Assembly (NCBI GenBank): GCA_964016885.1 | Contig: OZ024744.1 | Span: forward strand, 110,568,536 to 110,632,535 | Origin: Eledone cirrhosa | Taxonomy: Eukaryota > Mollusca > Cephalopoda > Octopoda > Eledonidae | Direction of reading: 5' to 3' | Length of the DNA: 64,000 bases | Shown here: piece by piece, positions 26,791-39,235 of the stretch | Layout of the letters: the number at the start of each line of letters is the position of its first letter | How positions within the stretch are numbered: position 1 is the first letter of the stretch | Notes under the pieces: model-generated | The model's database searches: none | The model's input: only the letters and a program-made list of their open reading frames with translations | What the model was told of the DNA's origin: nothing | Position numbers and translations under genes: made by a program

Positions 26791-29095
26791 TTACCTGGCT
26801 CTGAACAGAGTAAAACAACGCAACCCACTATAACTTACCTTGCCTTGAACACAGTAAAACTACACAATCCACTATAACTTACCTTGCCCTGAACACAGTA
26901 AAACTACATAATCCACTATAACTTACCTTGGCCTGAACACAGTAAAACTACATAATCCACTATAACTTACCTTCCCTGAACACAATAAAACTACACAATC
27001 CACTATAACTTACCTTGCTCTGAACAGAGTAAAACTACACAACCCACTATAACTTACCTTGCTCTGAACACAGTAAAACTACACAATCCACTATAACTTA
27101 CCTTGCCCTGAACACAGTAAAACTACACAACCCACTATAACTTACCTTGCCCTGAACACAGTAAAAGTACATAATCCACTATAACTTACCTTCCCTGAAC
27201 ACAGTAAAACTACACAATCCACTATAACTTACCTTGCCCTGAACACAGTAAAAGTACATAAACCACTATAACTTAACTTGCTCTGAATAGAGTAAAACTA
27301 CACAACCCACTATAACTTACCTTGCCCTGAACACAGTAAAACTACATAATCCACTATAACTTAACTTGCCCTGAACACAGTAAAACTACACAACCCTCTA
27401 TAACTTACCTTGCTCTGAACACAGTAAAACTACACAATCCACTATAACTTACCTTGCCCTGAACACAGTAAAACTACACAATCCACTATAACTTACATTG
27501 CCCTGAACACAGTAAAACTACACAATCCACTATAACTTACCATGCCCTGAACACAGTAAAACTACACAATCCACTATAACTTACCTTGCCTGAACACAGT
27601 AAAACGACACAATCTACTATAAATTACGTTGCCCTGAACACACTAAAACTACACAATTTTCTATAACTTACCTTGCCCTGAACACAGTAAAACTACATAA
27701 TCCACTATAACTTACCTTGCTCTGAACACAGTAAAACTACACAATCCACTATAACTTACCTTCCTTTGAACACAGTAAATCTATATAATCCACTATGGCT
27801 TACCTTGCCCTGAACACAGTAAAACTACACAATCCACTATAACTTACCTTACTCTGAACACAGTAAAACTACACAACCCACTATAACTTACCTTGCCTTG
27901 AACACAGTAAAACTACACAATCCACTATAACTTACCTTGCTCTGAACAGAGTAAAACTACACAATCTACTATAATTTACCTTGCCCTGAACACAGAAAAA
28001 GTACATAATCGACTATCACTTACCTTGCCCTGAACACAGTAAAACTACACAATCCACTATAACATACCTTGCCCAGAACACAGTAAAACTACACAATCCA
28101 CTATAAATTACCTTGCTCTGAAAACAGTAAAACTACATAATCCACTATAACTTACCTTGCCCTGAAAACACTAAAACTACACAATCTTCTATAACTTACC
28201 TTGCTCTGAACACAGTAAAACTACACAATCCACTATAACTTACTTTTCTGAAAACAGTAAAACTACACAATCCACTATAACTTACCTTGCCCTGAACACA
28301 GTAAAACTACACAATCCACTATAACTTACTTTGCCATGAACACAGTAAAACTACACAATCCACTATAACTTAAATTGCCCTGAACTCAGTAAAACTACAT
28401 AATCCACTGTAACTTACCTTGCCCTGAACACAGTAAAACTACACAACTCACTATAACTTACCTTGCCCTGAACACAGTAAAACTACACGATCCACTATAG
28501 CTTACCTTGCCCTGAACACAGTAAAACTACATAATCCACTATAACTTACCATGCCCTGAACACAGTAAAACTACACAATCCACTATAACTCACCTTCCCC
28601 TGAACACAGTAAAACTACATAATCCACTATAACTTACCTTGCTCTGAACACAGTAAAACTATATAATCCACTATTGCTTACCTTGCCCTGAACACAGTAA
28701 AACTACACAATACACTATAACTTACCTTGCTCTGAACACAGTAAAACTACACGATCCACTATAACTTACCTTCCTTTGAAAACAGTAAATCTATATTATC
28801 CACTATGGCTTACCTTGCCCTGAACACAGTAAAACTACACAATCCACTATAACTTACATTGCCCTGAACACAGTAAAACTACACAATCCACTATAACTTA
28901 CCTTGCTCTGAACAGAGTAAAACTACACAATCTACTATAATTTACCTTGCCCTGAACACAGTAAAACTACACAATCCACTATAACTTACCTTGCCCTGAA
29001 CACAGTAAAAGTACATAAACCACTATAACTTAACTTGCTCTGAATAGAGTAAAACTACACAACCCACTATAACTTACCTTGCCCTGAACACAGTA
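26791..29095 (+). repeat. 3.2-3.8 kb-spaced HOR block, copy 2
   Basis: Repeats the order of 22971-25890. Small differences are visible: 'cttttctgaaaacag' near 28244 where copy 1 has 'cttttatgaacacag' near 25037, and 'atctatattatcc' near 28790. The match ends at about 29098, where an 'aaaacgacacaatc' monomer begins a different block. Confidence 0.8.
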
Positions 29096-29097
29096 AA

Positions 29098-32000
29098 ACG
29101 ACACAATCTACTATAAATTACGTTGCCCTGAACACACTAAAACTACACAATTTTCTATAACTTATCTTGCCCTGAACACAGTAAAACTACACAATCCACT
29201 GTAACTTACCTTGCTCTGAACACAGTAACACTACACAATCCACTATAACTTACCTTGCCCTGAACACAGTAAAACTACACAATCCACTATAACTTACCTT
29301 CCTTTGAACACAGTAAATCTATATAATCCACTATGGCTTACCTTGCCCTGAACACTGTAAAACTACACAATCCACTATAACTTACCTTGCTCTGAACACA
29401 GTAAAACTACACAACCCACTATAACTTACCTTGCCCTGAACAGATTAAAACTACACAATCTACTATAATTTACCTTGCCCTGAACACAGTAAAAGTACAT
29501 AATCCACTATAACTTACCTTCCCTGAACACAGTAAAACTACACAATCCACTATCACTTACCTTGCCCTGAACACAGTAAAAGTACATAAACCACTATAAC
29601 TTAACTTGCTCTGAATAGAGTAAAACTACACAACCCACTATAACTTACCTTGTCCTGAACACAGTAAAACTACATAATCCACTATAACTTAACTTGCCCT
29701 GAACACAGTAAAACTACACAACCCTCTATAACTTACCTTGCTCTGTACACAGCAAAACTATACAATCCACTTTAACTTACCTTGCTCTGAACACAGTAAA
29801 ACTACATAATCCACTATAACTTACCTTTCCCTGAACACAGTAAAACTACACAATCCACTATAACTTACCTTGCCTGAACACAGTAAAACGACACAATCTA
29901 CTATAAATTACGTTGCTCTGAACACACTAAAACTACACAATTTTCTATAACTTACCTTGCCCTGAACACAGTAAAACTACACAATCCACTATAACTTACC
30001 TTGCTCTGAACACAGTAACACTACACAATCCACTATAACTTAGCTTGCCCTGAACACAGTAAAACTACACAATCCATTATAACTTACCTTGCCCTGAACA
30101 CAGTAAAACTACACAATCCACTCTAACTTACCTTGCTCTGAACACAGTAAAACTACACAATCCACTATAACTTACCTTGCCCTGAACACAGTAAAACTAC
30201 ATAATCCACTATAACTTACCATGCCTGAACACAGTAAAACTACACAATCCACTATAACTTACCTTGCCCTGAACACAGTAAAATTACACAATCCACTATA
30301 ACTTACCTTGCTCTGAACACAGTAAAACAACACAACCCACTATAACTTACCTTGCCCTGAACACAGTAAAACTACACAATCCACTATAACTTACCTTGCC
30401 CTGAACACAGTAAAACTACATAATCCACTATAACTTACCTTGCCCTGAACACAGTAAAATTACACAATCCACTATAACTTACCTTGCCCTGAACACAGTA
30501 AAACTACACGATCCACTATAACTTACCTTGCTCTGAACAGAGTAAAACAACGCAACCCACTATAACTTACCTTGCTCTGAACACAATAAAACTATATAAT
30601 CCACTATTGCTTACCTTGCCCTGAACACAGTAAAACTACATAATCCACTATAACTTACCTTGCTCTGAACAGAGTAAAACAACGCAACCCACTATAACTT
30701 ACCTTGCTCTGAACACAGTAAAACTATATAATCCACTATTGCTTACCTTGCCCTGAACACAGTAAAATTACACAACCCACTATAACTTACCTTGCTCTGA
30801 ACACAGTATACCTACATAATCCACTATAACTTACCTTGCCCTGAACACAGTAAAACTACGCAATCCACTATAACTTACCTTGCACTGAACACTGTAAAAC
30901 TACACAATCCACTATAACTTACCTTGCTCTGAACAGAGTAAAACTACACAACCCGCTATAATTTACCTTGCCCTGAACACAGTAAGACTACATAATCCCC
31001 TATAACTTACCTTGCTCTGAACAGAGTAAAACTACACAACCCACTATAACTTACCTTGACCTGAACACAGTAACACTATTTTATCCACTATAACTTACCT
31101 TGCTCTGAACACAGTAAAACTATATAATCCACTATTGCTTACCTTGCCCTGAACAGAGTAAAACTACACAATCCACTATAACTTACCTTGACCTGAACAC
31201 AGTAACACTACATTATCCACTATAACTTACCTTGCTCTGAACACAGTAAAACTATATAATCCACTATTGCTTACCTTGCCCTGAACAGAGTAAAACTACA
31301 CAACCCACTATAACTTACCTTGACCTGAACACAGTAACACTACATTATCCACTATAACTTACCTTGCTCTGAACACAGTAAAACTATATAATCCACTATT
31401 GCTTACCTTGCTCTGAACAGAGTAAAACTACACAACCCGCTATAACTTACCTTCCCTGAACACAATAAAACTACACAATCCACTATAACTTACCTTGCTC
31501 TGAACAGAGTAAAACTACACAACCCACTATAACTTACCTTGCCCTGAACACAGTAAAAGTACATAATCCACTATAGCTTACCTTGCCCTGAAAACAGTAG
31601 AACTACACAATCCACTATAAATTACCTTGCTCTGAACACAGTAAAACTATGCGATCCACTATAACTTACCTTGCTCTGAACAAAGGAAACTACACAATCC
31701 ACTATAACTTACCTTGCTCTGAACAAAGGAAACTACACAATCCACTATAACTTAACTGGCCCTGAACATGGTAAAACTACACAATCCACTATAAATTAAC
31801 TGGCCCTGAACACAGTAAAACTACACAATCCACTATAAGTTACCTTGCTCTGAACACAGTAAAACTACACAATCCTCTATAAATTAACTGGCCCTTAACA
31901 CAGTAAAACTACACAATCCAATATAACTTACCTTGCCCTGAACACAGTAAAACTACACAATCCACTATAACTTACCTTGCACTGAACACAGTAAAACTAC

Positions 32001-32250
32001 ACAATCCACTATAACTTACCTTGCCCTGGACACAGTAAAACTACACAATCCACTATAAGTTACTTTGGCCTGAATACAGTAAAACTACACAATCCACTAT
32101 AACTTACCTTGCCCTGAACACAGTAAAACTATACAATCCGCTATTACTTACCTTGCCCTGAACACAGTAATACTACGCAATCCACTATAACTTACTTTGC
32201 CCTGAACACAGTAAAACTACACAATCCACTATAACTTACCTTACCCTGAT
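29098..32250 (+). repeat. Long-range duplicated block, left copy
   Basis: The order of rare monomers is repeated about 10 kb downstream: 'acgacacaatc' at 29098/39249 and 29888/39996, 'caacccgc' at 30949/40793, and 'tgaacaaagg' at 31677/41301. The offset shrinks from 10,151 to 9,624 bp through whole-monomer gains and losses. Tags include 'gtaagactac', 'ttgacctg', 'acattatcc', 'gtagaactac' and 'cttaactggccc'. Confidence 0.8.
31056..31451 (+). repeat. 132-bp trimer, three tandem copies
   Basis: Units begin with 'ttgacctg' at 31056, 31188 and 31320, each followed by a 'ctatataatcc' monomer and an 'agagtaaaactacac' monomer. The related block near 40888 and 44588 has one such unit only, so the trimer expanded here or contracted there. 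The first unit differs ('ctattttatcc' instead of 'ctacattatcc'). Confidence 0.85.
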
Positions 32251-33190
32251 CACAGTAAAACTACATAATCCACTATAACTTACTCCACTTGCCCTGAACA
32301 CAGTAAAACTACATAATCCACTATAACTTACTCCACTTGCCCTAAACATAGTAAAACTACACAATCCACTATAACTTATCTTGCACTGAACACAGTAAAA
32401 CTTCACAATCCACTATAAATTACCTTGCCCTGAACACAGTAAAACTACACAATCCACTATAAATTACCTTGCTCTTAACACAGTAAAACTACACAACCCA
32501 CTATAACTTACCATGCCTGAACACAGTAAAACTACACAATCCACTATAACTTACATTGCCCAGAACAAAGTAAAACTACGTAATCCACTATACCTTACCT
32601 TGCCCTGAACACAGTAAAACTACACAATCCACTATTGCTTACCTTGCCCTGAAAACAGTAGAACTACACAATCCACTATAAATTACATTGCTCTGAACAC
32701 AGTAAAACTACACAATCCACTATAACTTGCTCTGCCATGAACACAGTAAAACTACACAATCCACTATAACTTACCTTGCACTGAACACAGTAAAACTACA
32801 CAATCCACTATTACTTAACTGGCCCTGAACACAGTAAAACTACACAATCCACTATAACTGAACTGGCCCTGAACGCACTAAAACTACACAATCCACTATA
32901 ACTTAACTGGCCCTGAACACAGTAAAACTACACAATCCACTATAACTCAACTGGCCCTGAACACAGTAAAACTACACAATCCACTATAAGTTACCTTGCT
33001 CTGAACACAGTAAAACTACACAATCCACTATAACTTAACTGGCCCTGAACACAGTAAAACTACACAATCCACTATAACTTACCTTGCCCTGAACACAGTA
33101 AAACTACACAATCCACTATAACTTACCTTGCACTGAACAAAGTAAAACTACACAATCCACTATAACTTACCTTACCCTGAACACAGTAAA
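32251..33190 (+). repeat. Block with 48-bp and 'aactgg' monomers, left copy
   Basis: It holds two consecutive 48-bp monomers ('tccacttgcc' at 32284 and 32332), a rare 'aacttgctctgccatg' monomer (32726) and several 'cttaactggccc' or 'ctcaactgg' monomers. The same set lies at 45705-46640: 45729 and 45777 (+13,445), and 46302 (+13,576). Confidence 0.8.
32284..32331 (+). repeat. 48-bp monomer variant (4-bp expansion), exemplar
   Basis: The usual 'ttaccttgcc' is replaced by 'ttactccacttgcc', which adds four bases; the next such site is exactly 48 bp on, at 32332. I saw this form only from here rightward: 32284, 32332, 45729, 45777, 47099 and then regularly from 50135. It is the best single marker of the right-hand HOR. 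Confidence 0.9.
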
Positions 33191-34019
33191 ACTACACAAT
33201 CCACTATAACTTACCTTGCTCTGAACAGAGTAAAACTACACAACCCACTATAACTTACCTTGCTCTGAACACAGTAAAAGTACATAATCCACTATAACTT
33301 ACCTTGCACTGAACACAGTAAAACTACACAATCCACTATAACTTACCTTGCTCTGAACACAGTAAAACTATATAATCCACTATAGCTTACCTTGCTCTGA
33401 ACACAGTAAAACTACACAATCCACTATAACTTACCTTGCCCTGAACACAGTAAAACTACACAATCCACTATAACTTACCTTGCTCTGAACACAGTAAAAC
33501 TACACAATCCACTATAACCTACCTTGCTCTGAACACAGTAAAACTACACAATCCACTATAACTTACCTTGCCCTGAACACAGTAAAACTACACAACCCAC
33601 TATAACTTACCTTGCCCTGAACACAGTAAAACTACACAATCCACTATAACTTACCTTGCTCTGAACACAGTAAAACTATATAATCCACTATAGCTTACCT
33701 TGCTCTGAAAACAGTAAAACTACACAATCCACTATAACTTACCTTGCCCTGAACACAGTAAAACTACACAATCCACTATAACTTACCTTGCTCTGAACAC
33801 AGTAAAACTACACAATCCACTATAACCTACCTTGCCCTGAACACAGTAAAACTACACAATCCACTATTACTTACCTTGCTCTGAACACAGTAAACTACAC
33901 AATCCACTATAACTTACCTTGCTCTGAACAGAGTAAAACAACGCAACCCAATATAACTTACCTTGCTCTGAACACAGTAAAACTACATAATCCACTATAA
34001 CTTACGTTCCCTGAACACA
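33191..34019 (+). repeat. Satellite segment with a 308-bp heptamer step
   Basis: 'tataatccactatagc' occurs at 33371 and 33679, 308 bp or seven monomers apart. The surrounding order matches from about 33340 to 33530 against 33648 to 33838. One copy has 'ctgaaaacag' and the two differ by 'ctctg' or 'ccctg' in one unit. No gene. Confidence 0.75.
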
Positions 34020-36770
34020 ATAAAACTACACAATCCACTATAACTTACCTTGCTCTGAACAGAGTAAAACTACACAACCCGCTATAACTTACCTTCCCTG
34101 AACACAATAAAACCACACAATCCACTATAAATTACCTTGCTCTGAACAGCGTAAAACTACACAACCCACTATAACTTACCTTGCTCTGAACACAGTAAAA
34201 TTACACAATCCACTATAACTTACCTTGCCCTGAACACAGTAAAACTACACAACCCACTATAACTTACCTTGCCCTGAACACAGTAAAAGTACATAATCCA
34301 CTATAACTTACCTTGCTCTGAACAGAGTAAAACTACACAACCCACTATAACTTACCTTGCCCTGAACACAGTAAAACTACACAATCCACTATAACTTACC
34401 TTGCCCTGAACACAGTAAAACTACACAATCCACTATAACTCACATTGCCCTGAACACAGTAAAACTACACAATCCACTATAACTTACCTTGCCCTGAACA
34501 CAGTAAAACTACACAATCCACTATAACTTACCTTGCTCTAAACACAGTAAAACTACACAATCCACTATAACTTACCTTGCCCTGAACACAGTAAAACTAC
34601 ACAATCCACTATAACTTACCTTGCCTGAACACAGTAAAACGACACAATCTACTATAAATTACGTTGCCCTGAACACACTAAAACTACACAATTTTCTATA
34701 ACTTACCTTGCCCTGAACACAGTAAAAGTACATAATCGACTATCACTTACCTTGCTCTAAACACAGTAAAACTACACAATCCACTATAACTTACCTTGCC
34801 CTGAACACAGTAAAACTACACAATCCACTATAACTTACCTTGCCTTGAACACAGTAAAACTACATAATCCACTATAACTTACCTTGCTCTGAACACAGTA
34901 AAACTACACAATCCACTATAACTTACCTTCCTTTGAACACAGTAAATCTATTTAATCCACTATGGCTTACCTTGCCCTGAACACAGTAAAACTACACAAT
35001 CCACTATAACTTACCTTACTCTGAACACAGTAAAACTACACAACCCACTATAACTTACCTTGCCCTGAACACAGTAAAACTACACAATCCACTATAACTT
35101 ACCTTGCTCTGAACAGAGTAAAACTACACAATCTACTATAATTTACCTTGCCCTGAACACAGTAAAAGTACATAATCGACTATCACTTACCTTGCCCTGA
35201 ACACAGTAAAACTTCACAATCCACTATAACATACCTTGCCCTGAACACAGTAAAACTACACAATCCACTATAAATTACCTTGCTCTGAAAACAGTAAAAC
35301 TACATAATCCACTATAACTTACCTTGCCCTGAACACACTAAAACTACACAATCTTCTATAACTTACCTTGCTCTGAACACAGTAAAACTACACAATCCAC
35401 TATAACTTACTTTTCTGAACACAGTAAAACTACACAATCCACTATAACGTACCTTGCCATGAACACAGTAAAACTACACAATCCACTATAACTTAACTTG
35501 CCCTGAACTCAGTAAAACTACATAATCCACTGTAACTTACCTTGCCCTGAACACAGTAAAACTACACAACCCACTATAACTTACCTTGCCCTGAACACAG
35601 TAAAACTACACGATCCACTATAGCTTACCTTGCCCTGAACACAGTAAAACTACATAATCCACTATAACTTACCATGCCCTGAACACAGTAAACTACACAA
35701 TCCACTATAACTCACCTTCCCCTGAACACAGTAAAACTACATAATCCACTATAACTTACCTTGCTCTGAACACAGTAAAACTATATAATCCACTATTGCT
35801 TACCTTGCCCTGAACACAGTAAAACTACACAATCCACTATAACTCACCTTGCTCTGAACACAGTAAAACTACACAATCCACTATAACTTACCTTCCTTTG
35901 AAAACAGTAAATCTATATAATCCACTATGGCTTACCTTGCCCTGAACACAGTAAAACTACACAATCCACTATAACTTATCTTCTCTGAACACAGTAAAAC
36001 TACACAACGCACTATAACTTACCTTGCCCTGAACACAGTAAAACTACACAATCCACTATAACTTACCTTGCTCTGAACAGAGTAAAACTACACAATCTAC
36101 TATAATTTACCTTGCCTTGAACACAGTAAAACTACACAATCCACTATAACTTACCTTGCCCTGAACACAGTAAAAGTACATAAACCACTATAACTTAACT
36201 TGCTCTGAATAGAGTAAAACTACACAACCCACTATAACTTACCTTGCCCTGAACACAGTAAAACTACATAATCCACTATAACTTACCTTGCCCTGAACAC
36301 AGTAAAACTACACAACCCTCTATAACTTACCTTGCTCTGAACACAGTAAAACTACACAATCCACTTTAACTTACCTTGCTCTGAACACAGTAAAACTACA
36401 TAGTCCACTATAACTTACCTTGCACTGAACACAGTAAAACTAACACAATCCACTATAACTTACCTTGCCTGAACACAGTAAAACGACACAATCTACTATA
36501 AATTACGTTGCCCTGAACACACTAAAACTACACAATTTTCTATAACTTATCTTGCCCTGAACACAGTAAAACTACACAATCCACTGTAACTTACCTTGCT
36601 CTGAACACAGTAACACTACACAATCCACTATAACTTACCTTGCCCTGAACACAGTAAAACTACACAATCCACTATAACTTACCTTGCCCTGAACACAGTA
36701 AAACTACATAATCCACTATAACTTACCTGGCCCTGAACACAGTAAAACTACATAATCCACTATAACTTAC
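34020..36770 (+). repeat. 2.77-3.07 kb-spaced HOR, copy 1
   Basis: Markers repeated downstream are 'cacattgccc' (34441/37338, +2,897), 'acgacacaatc' (34639/37536, +2,897), 'cctttgaa' (34930/37739, +2,809, and 35895/38705, +2,810), 'ctctgaatag' (36203/38969, +2,766) and the 45-bp 'taacacaatcc' monomer (36441/39207, +2,766). Each fall in offset is one or two monomers. The rare tag 'atctatttaatcc' is shared by both copies. Confidence 0.85.
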
Positions 36771-37099
36771 GTTCCCTGAACACAATAAAACTACACAATC
36801 CACTATAACTTACCTTGCTCTGAACAGAGTAAAACTACACAACCCACTATAACTTACCTTGCTCTGAACACAGTAAATCTACACAATCCACTATAACTTA
36901 CCTTGCCCTGAACACAGTAAAACTACATAATCCACTATAACTTACCTGGCCCTGAACACAGTAAAACTACACAACCCACTATAACTTACCTTGCCCTGAA
37001 CACAGTAAAAGTACATAATCCACTATAACTTACCTTGCTCTGAACAGAGTAAAACTACACAATCCACTATAACTTACCTCGCCCTGAACACAGTAAAAC
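36771..37099 (+). repeat. Satellite bridge between HOR copies
   Basis: About seven monomers, including 'acgttccctgaacacaata', 'agtaaatctacac' and 'acctggccctg' forms. It links the two copies of the 34.0-39.2 kb HOR. The 'acgttccc' form also appears near 34003. Nothing else is visible. Confidence 0.6.
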
Positions 37100-39235
37100 T
37101 ACACAACCCACTATAACTTACCTTGCTCTGAACAGAGTAAAACTACACAACCCGCTATAACTTACCTTCCCTGAACACAATAAAACTACACAATCCACTA
37201 TAAATTACCTTGCTCTGAACAGAGTAAAACTACACAACCCACTATAACTTACCTTGCCCTGAACACAGTAAAACTACACAATCCACTATAACTTACCTTG
37301 CCCTGAACACAGTAAAACTACACAATCCACTATAACTCACATTGCCCTGAACACAGTAAAACTACACAATCCACTATAACTTACCTTGCCCTGAACACAG
37401 TAAAACTACACAATCCACTATAACTTACCTTGCTCTAAACACAGTAAAACTACACAATCCACTATAACTTACCTTGCCCTGAACACAGTAAAACTACACA
37501 ATCCACTATAACTTACCTTGCCTGAACACAGTAAAACGACACAATCTACTATAAATTACGTTGCCCTGAACACACTAAAACTACACAATTTTCTATAACT
37601 TACCTTGCCCTGAACACAGTAAAACTACACAATCCACTATAACTTACCTTGCCTTGAACACAGTAAAACTACATAATCCACTATAACTTACCTTGCTCTG
37701 AACACAGTAAAACTACACAATCCACTATAACTTACCTTCCTTTGAACACAGTAAATCTATTTAATCCACTATGGCTTACCTTGCCCTGAACACAGTAAAA
37801 CTACACAATCCACTATAACTTGCCTTACTCTGAACACAGTAAAACTACACAACCCACTATAACTTACCTTGCCCTGAACACAGTAAAACTACACAATCCA
37901 CTATAACTTACCTTGCTCTGAACAGAGTAAAACTACACAATCTACTATAATTTACCTTGCCCTGAACACAGTAAAAGTACATAATCGACTATCACTTACC
38001 TTGCCCTGAACACAGTAAAACTTCACAATCCACTATAACATACCTTGCCCTGAACACAGTAAAACTACACAATCCACTATAAATTACCTTGCTCTGAAAA
38101 CAGTAAAACTACATAATCCACTATAACTTACCTTGCCCTGAACACACTAAAACTACACAATCTTCTATAACTTACCTTGCTCTGAACACAGTAAAACTAC
38201 ACAATCCACTATAACTTACTTTTCTGAACACAGTAAAACTACACAATCCACTATAACTTACCTTGCCATGAACACAGTAAAACTACACAATCCACTACAA
38301 CTTAACTTGCCCTGAACTCAGTAAAACTACATAATCCACTGTAACTTACCTTGCCCTGAACACAGTAAAACTACACAACCCACTATAACTTACCTTGCCC
38401 TGAACACAGTAAAACTACACGATCCACTATAGCTTACCTTGCCCTGAACACAGTAAAACTACATAATCCACTATAACTTACCATGCCCTGAACACAGTAA
38501 AACTACACAATCCACTATAACTCACCTTCCCCCGAACACAGTAAAACTACATAATCCACTATAACTTACCTTGCTCTGAACACAGTAAAACTATATAATC
38601 CACTATTGCTTACCTTGCCCTGAACACAGTAAAACTACACAATCCACTATATTTTACCTTGCTCTGAACACAGTAAAACTACACAATCCACTATAACTTA
38701 CCTTCCTTTGAAAACAGTAAATCTATATAATCCACTATGGCTTACCTTGCCCTGAACACAGTAAAACTACACAATCCACTATAACTTATCTTCTCTGAAC
38801 ACAGTAAAACTACACAACGCACTATAACTTACCTTGCCCTGAACACAGTAAAACTACACAATCCACTATAACTTACCTTGCTCTGAACAGAGTAAAACTA
38901 CACAATCTACTATAATTTACCTTGCCTTGAACACAGTAAAACTACACAATCCACTATAACTTAACTTGCTCTGAATAGAGTAAAACTACACAACCCACTA
39001 TAACTTACCTTGCCCTGAACACAGTAAAACTACATAATCCACTATAACTTACCTTGCCCTGAACACAGTAAAACTACACAACCCTCTATAACTTACCTTG
39101 CTCTGAACACAGTAAAACTACACAATCCACTTTAACTTACCTTGCTCTGAACACAGTAAAACTACATAATCCACTATAACTTACCTTGCACTGAACACAG
39201 TAAAACTAACACAATCCACTATAACTTACCTTGCC
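37100..39235 (+). repeat. 2.77-3.07 kb-spaced HOR, copy 2
   Basis: Second copy of the block at 34020-36770, lacking the two extra monomers at about 34710-34790 and one monomer near 38960. It carries its own changes: 'aacttgcctt' near 37818, 'cactacaac' near 38297 and 'cttcccccgaac' near 38525. The right part (from about 38325) is itself duplicated at +3,690. Confidence 0.85.
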
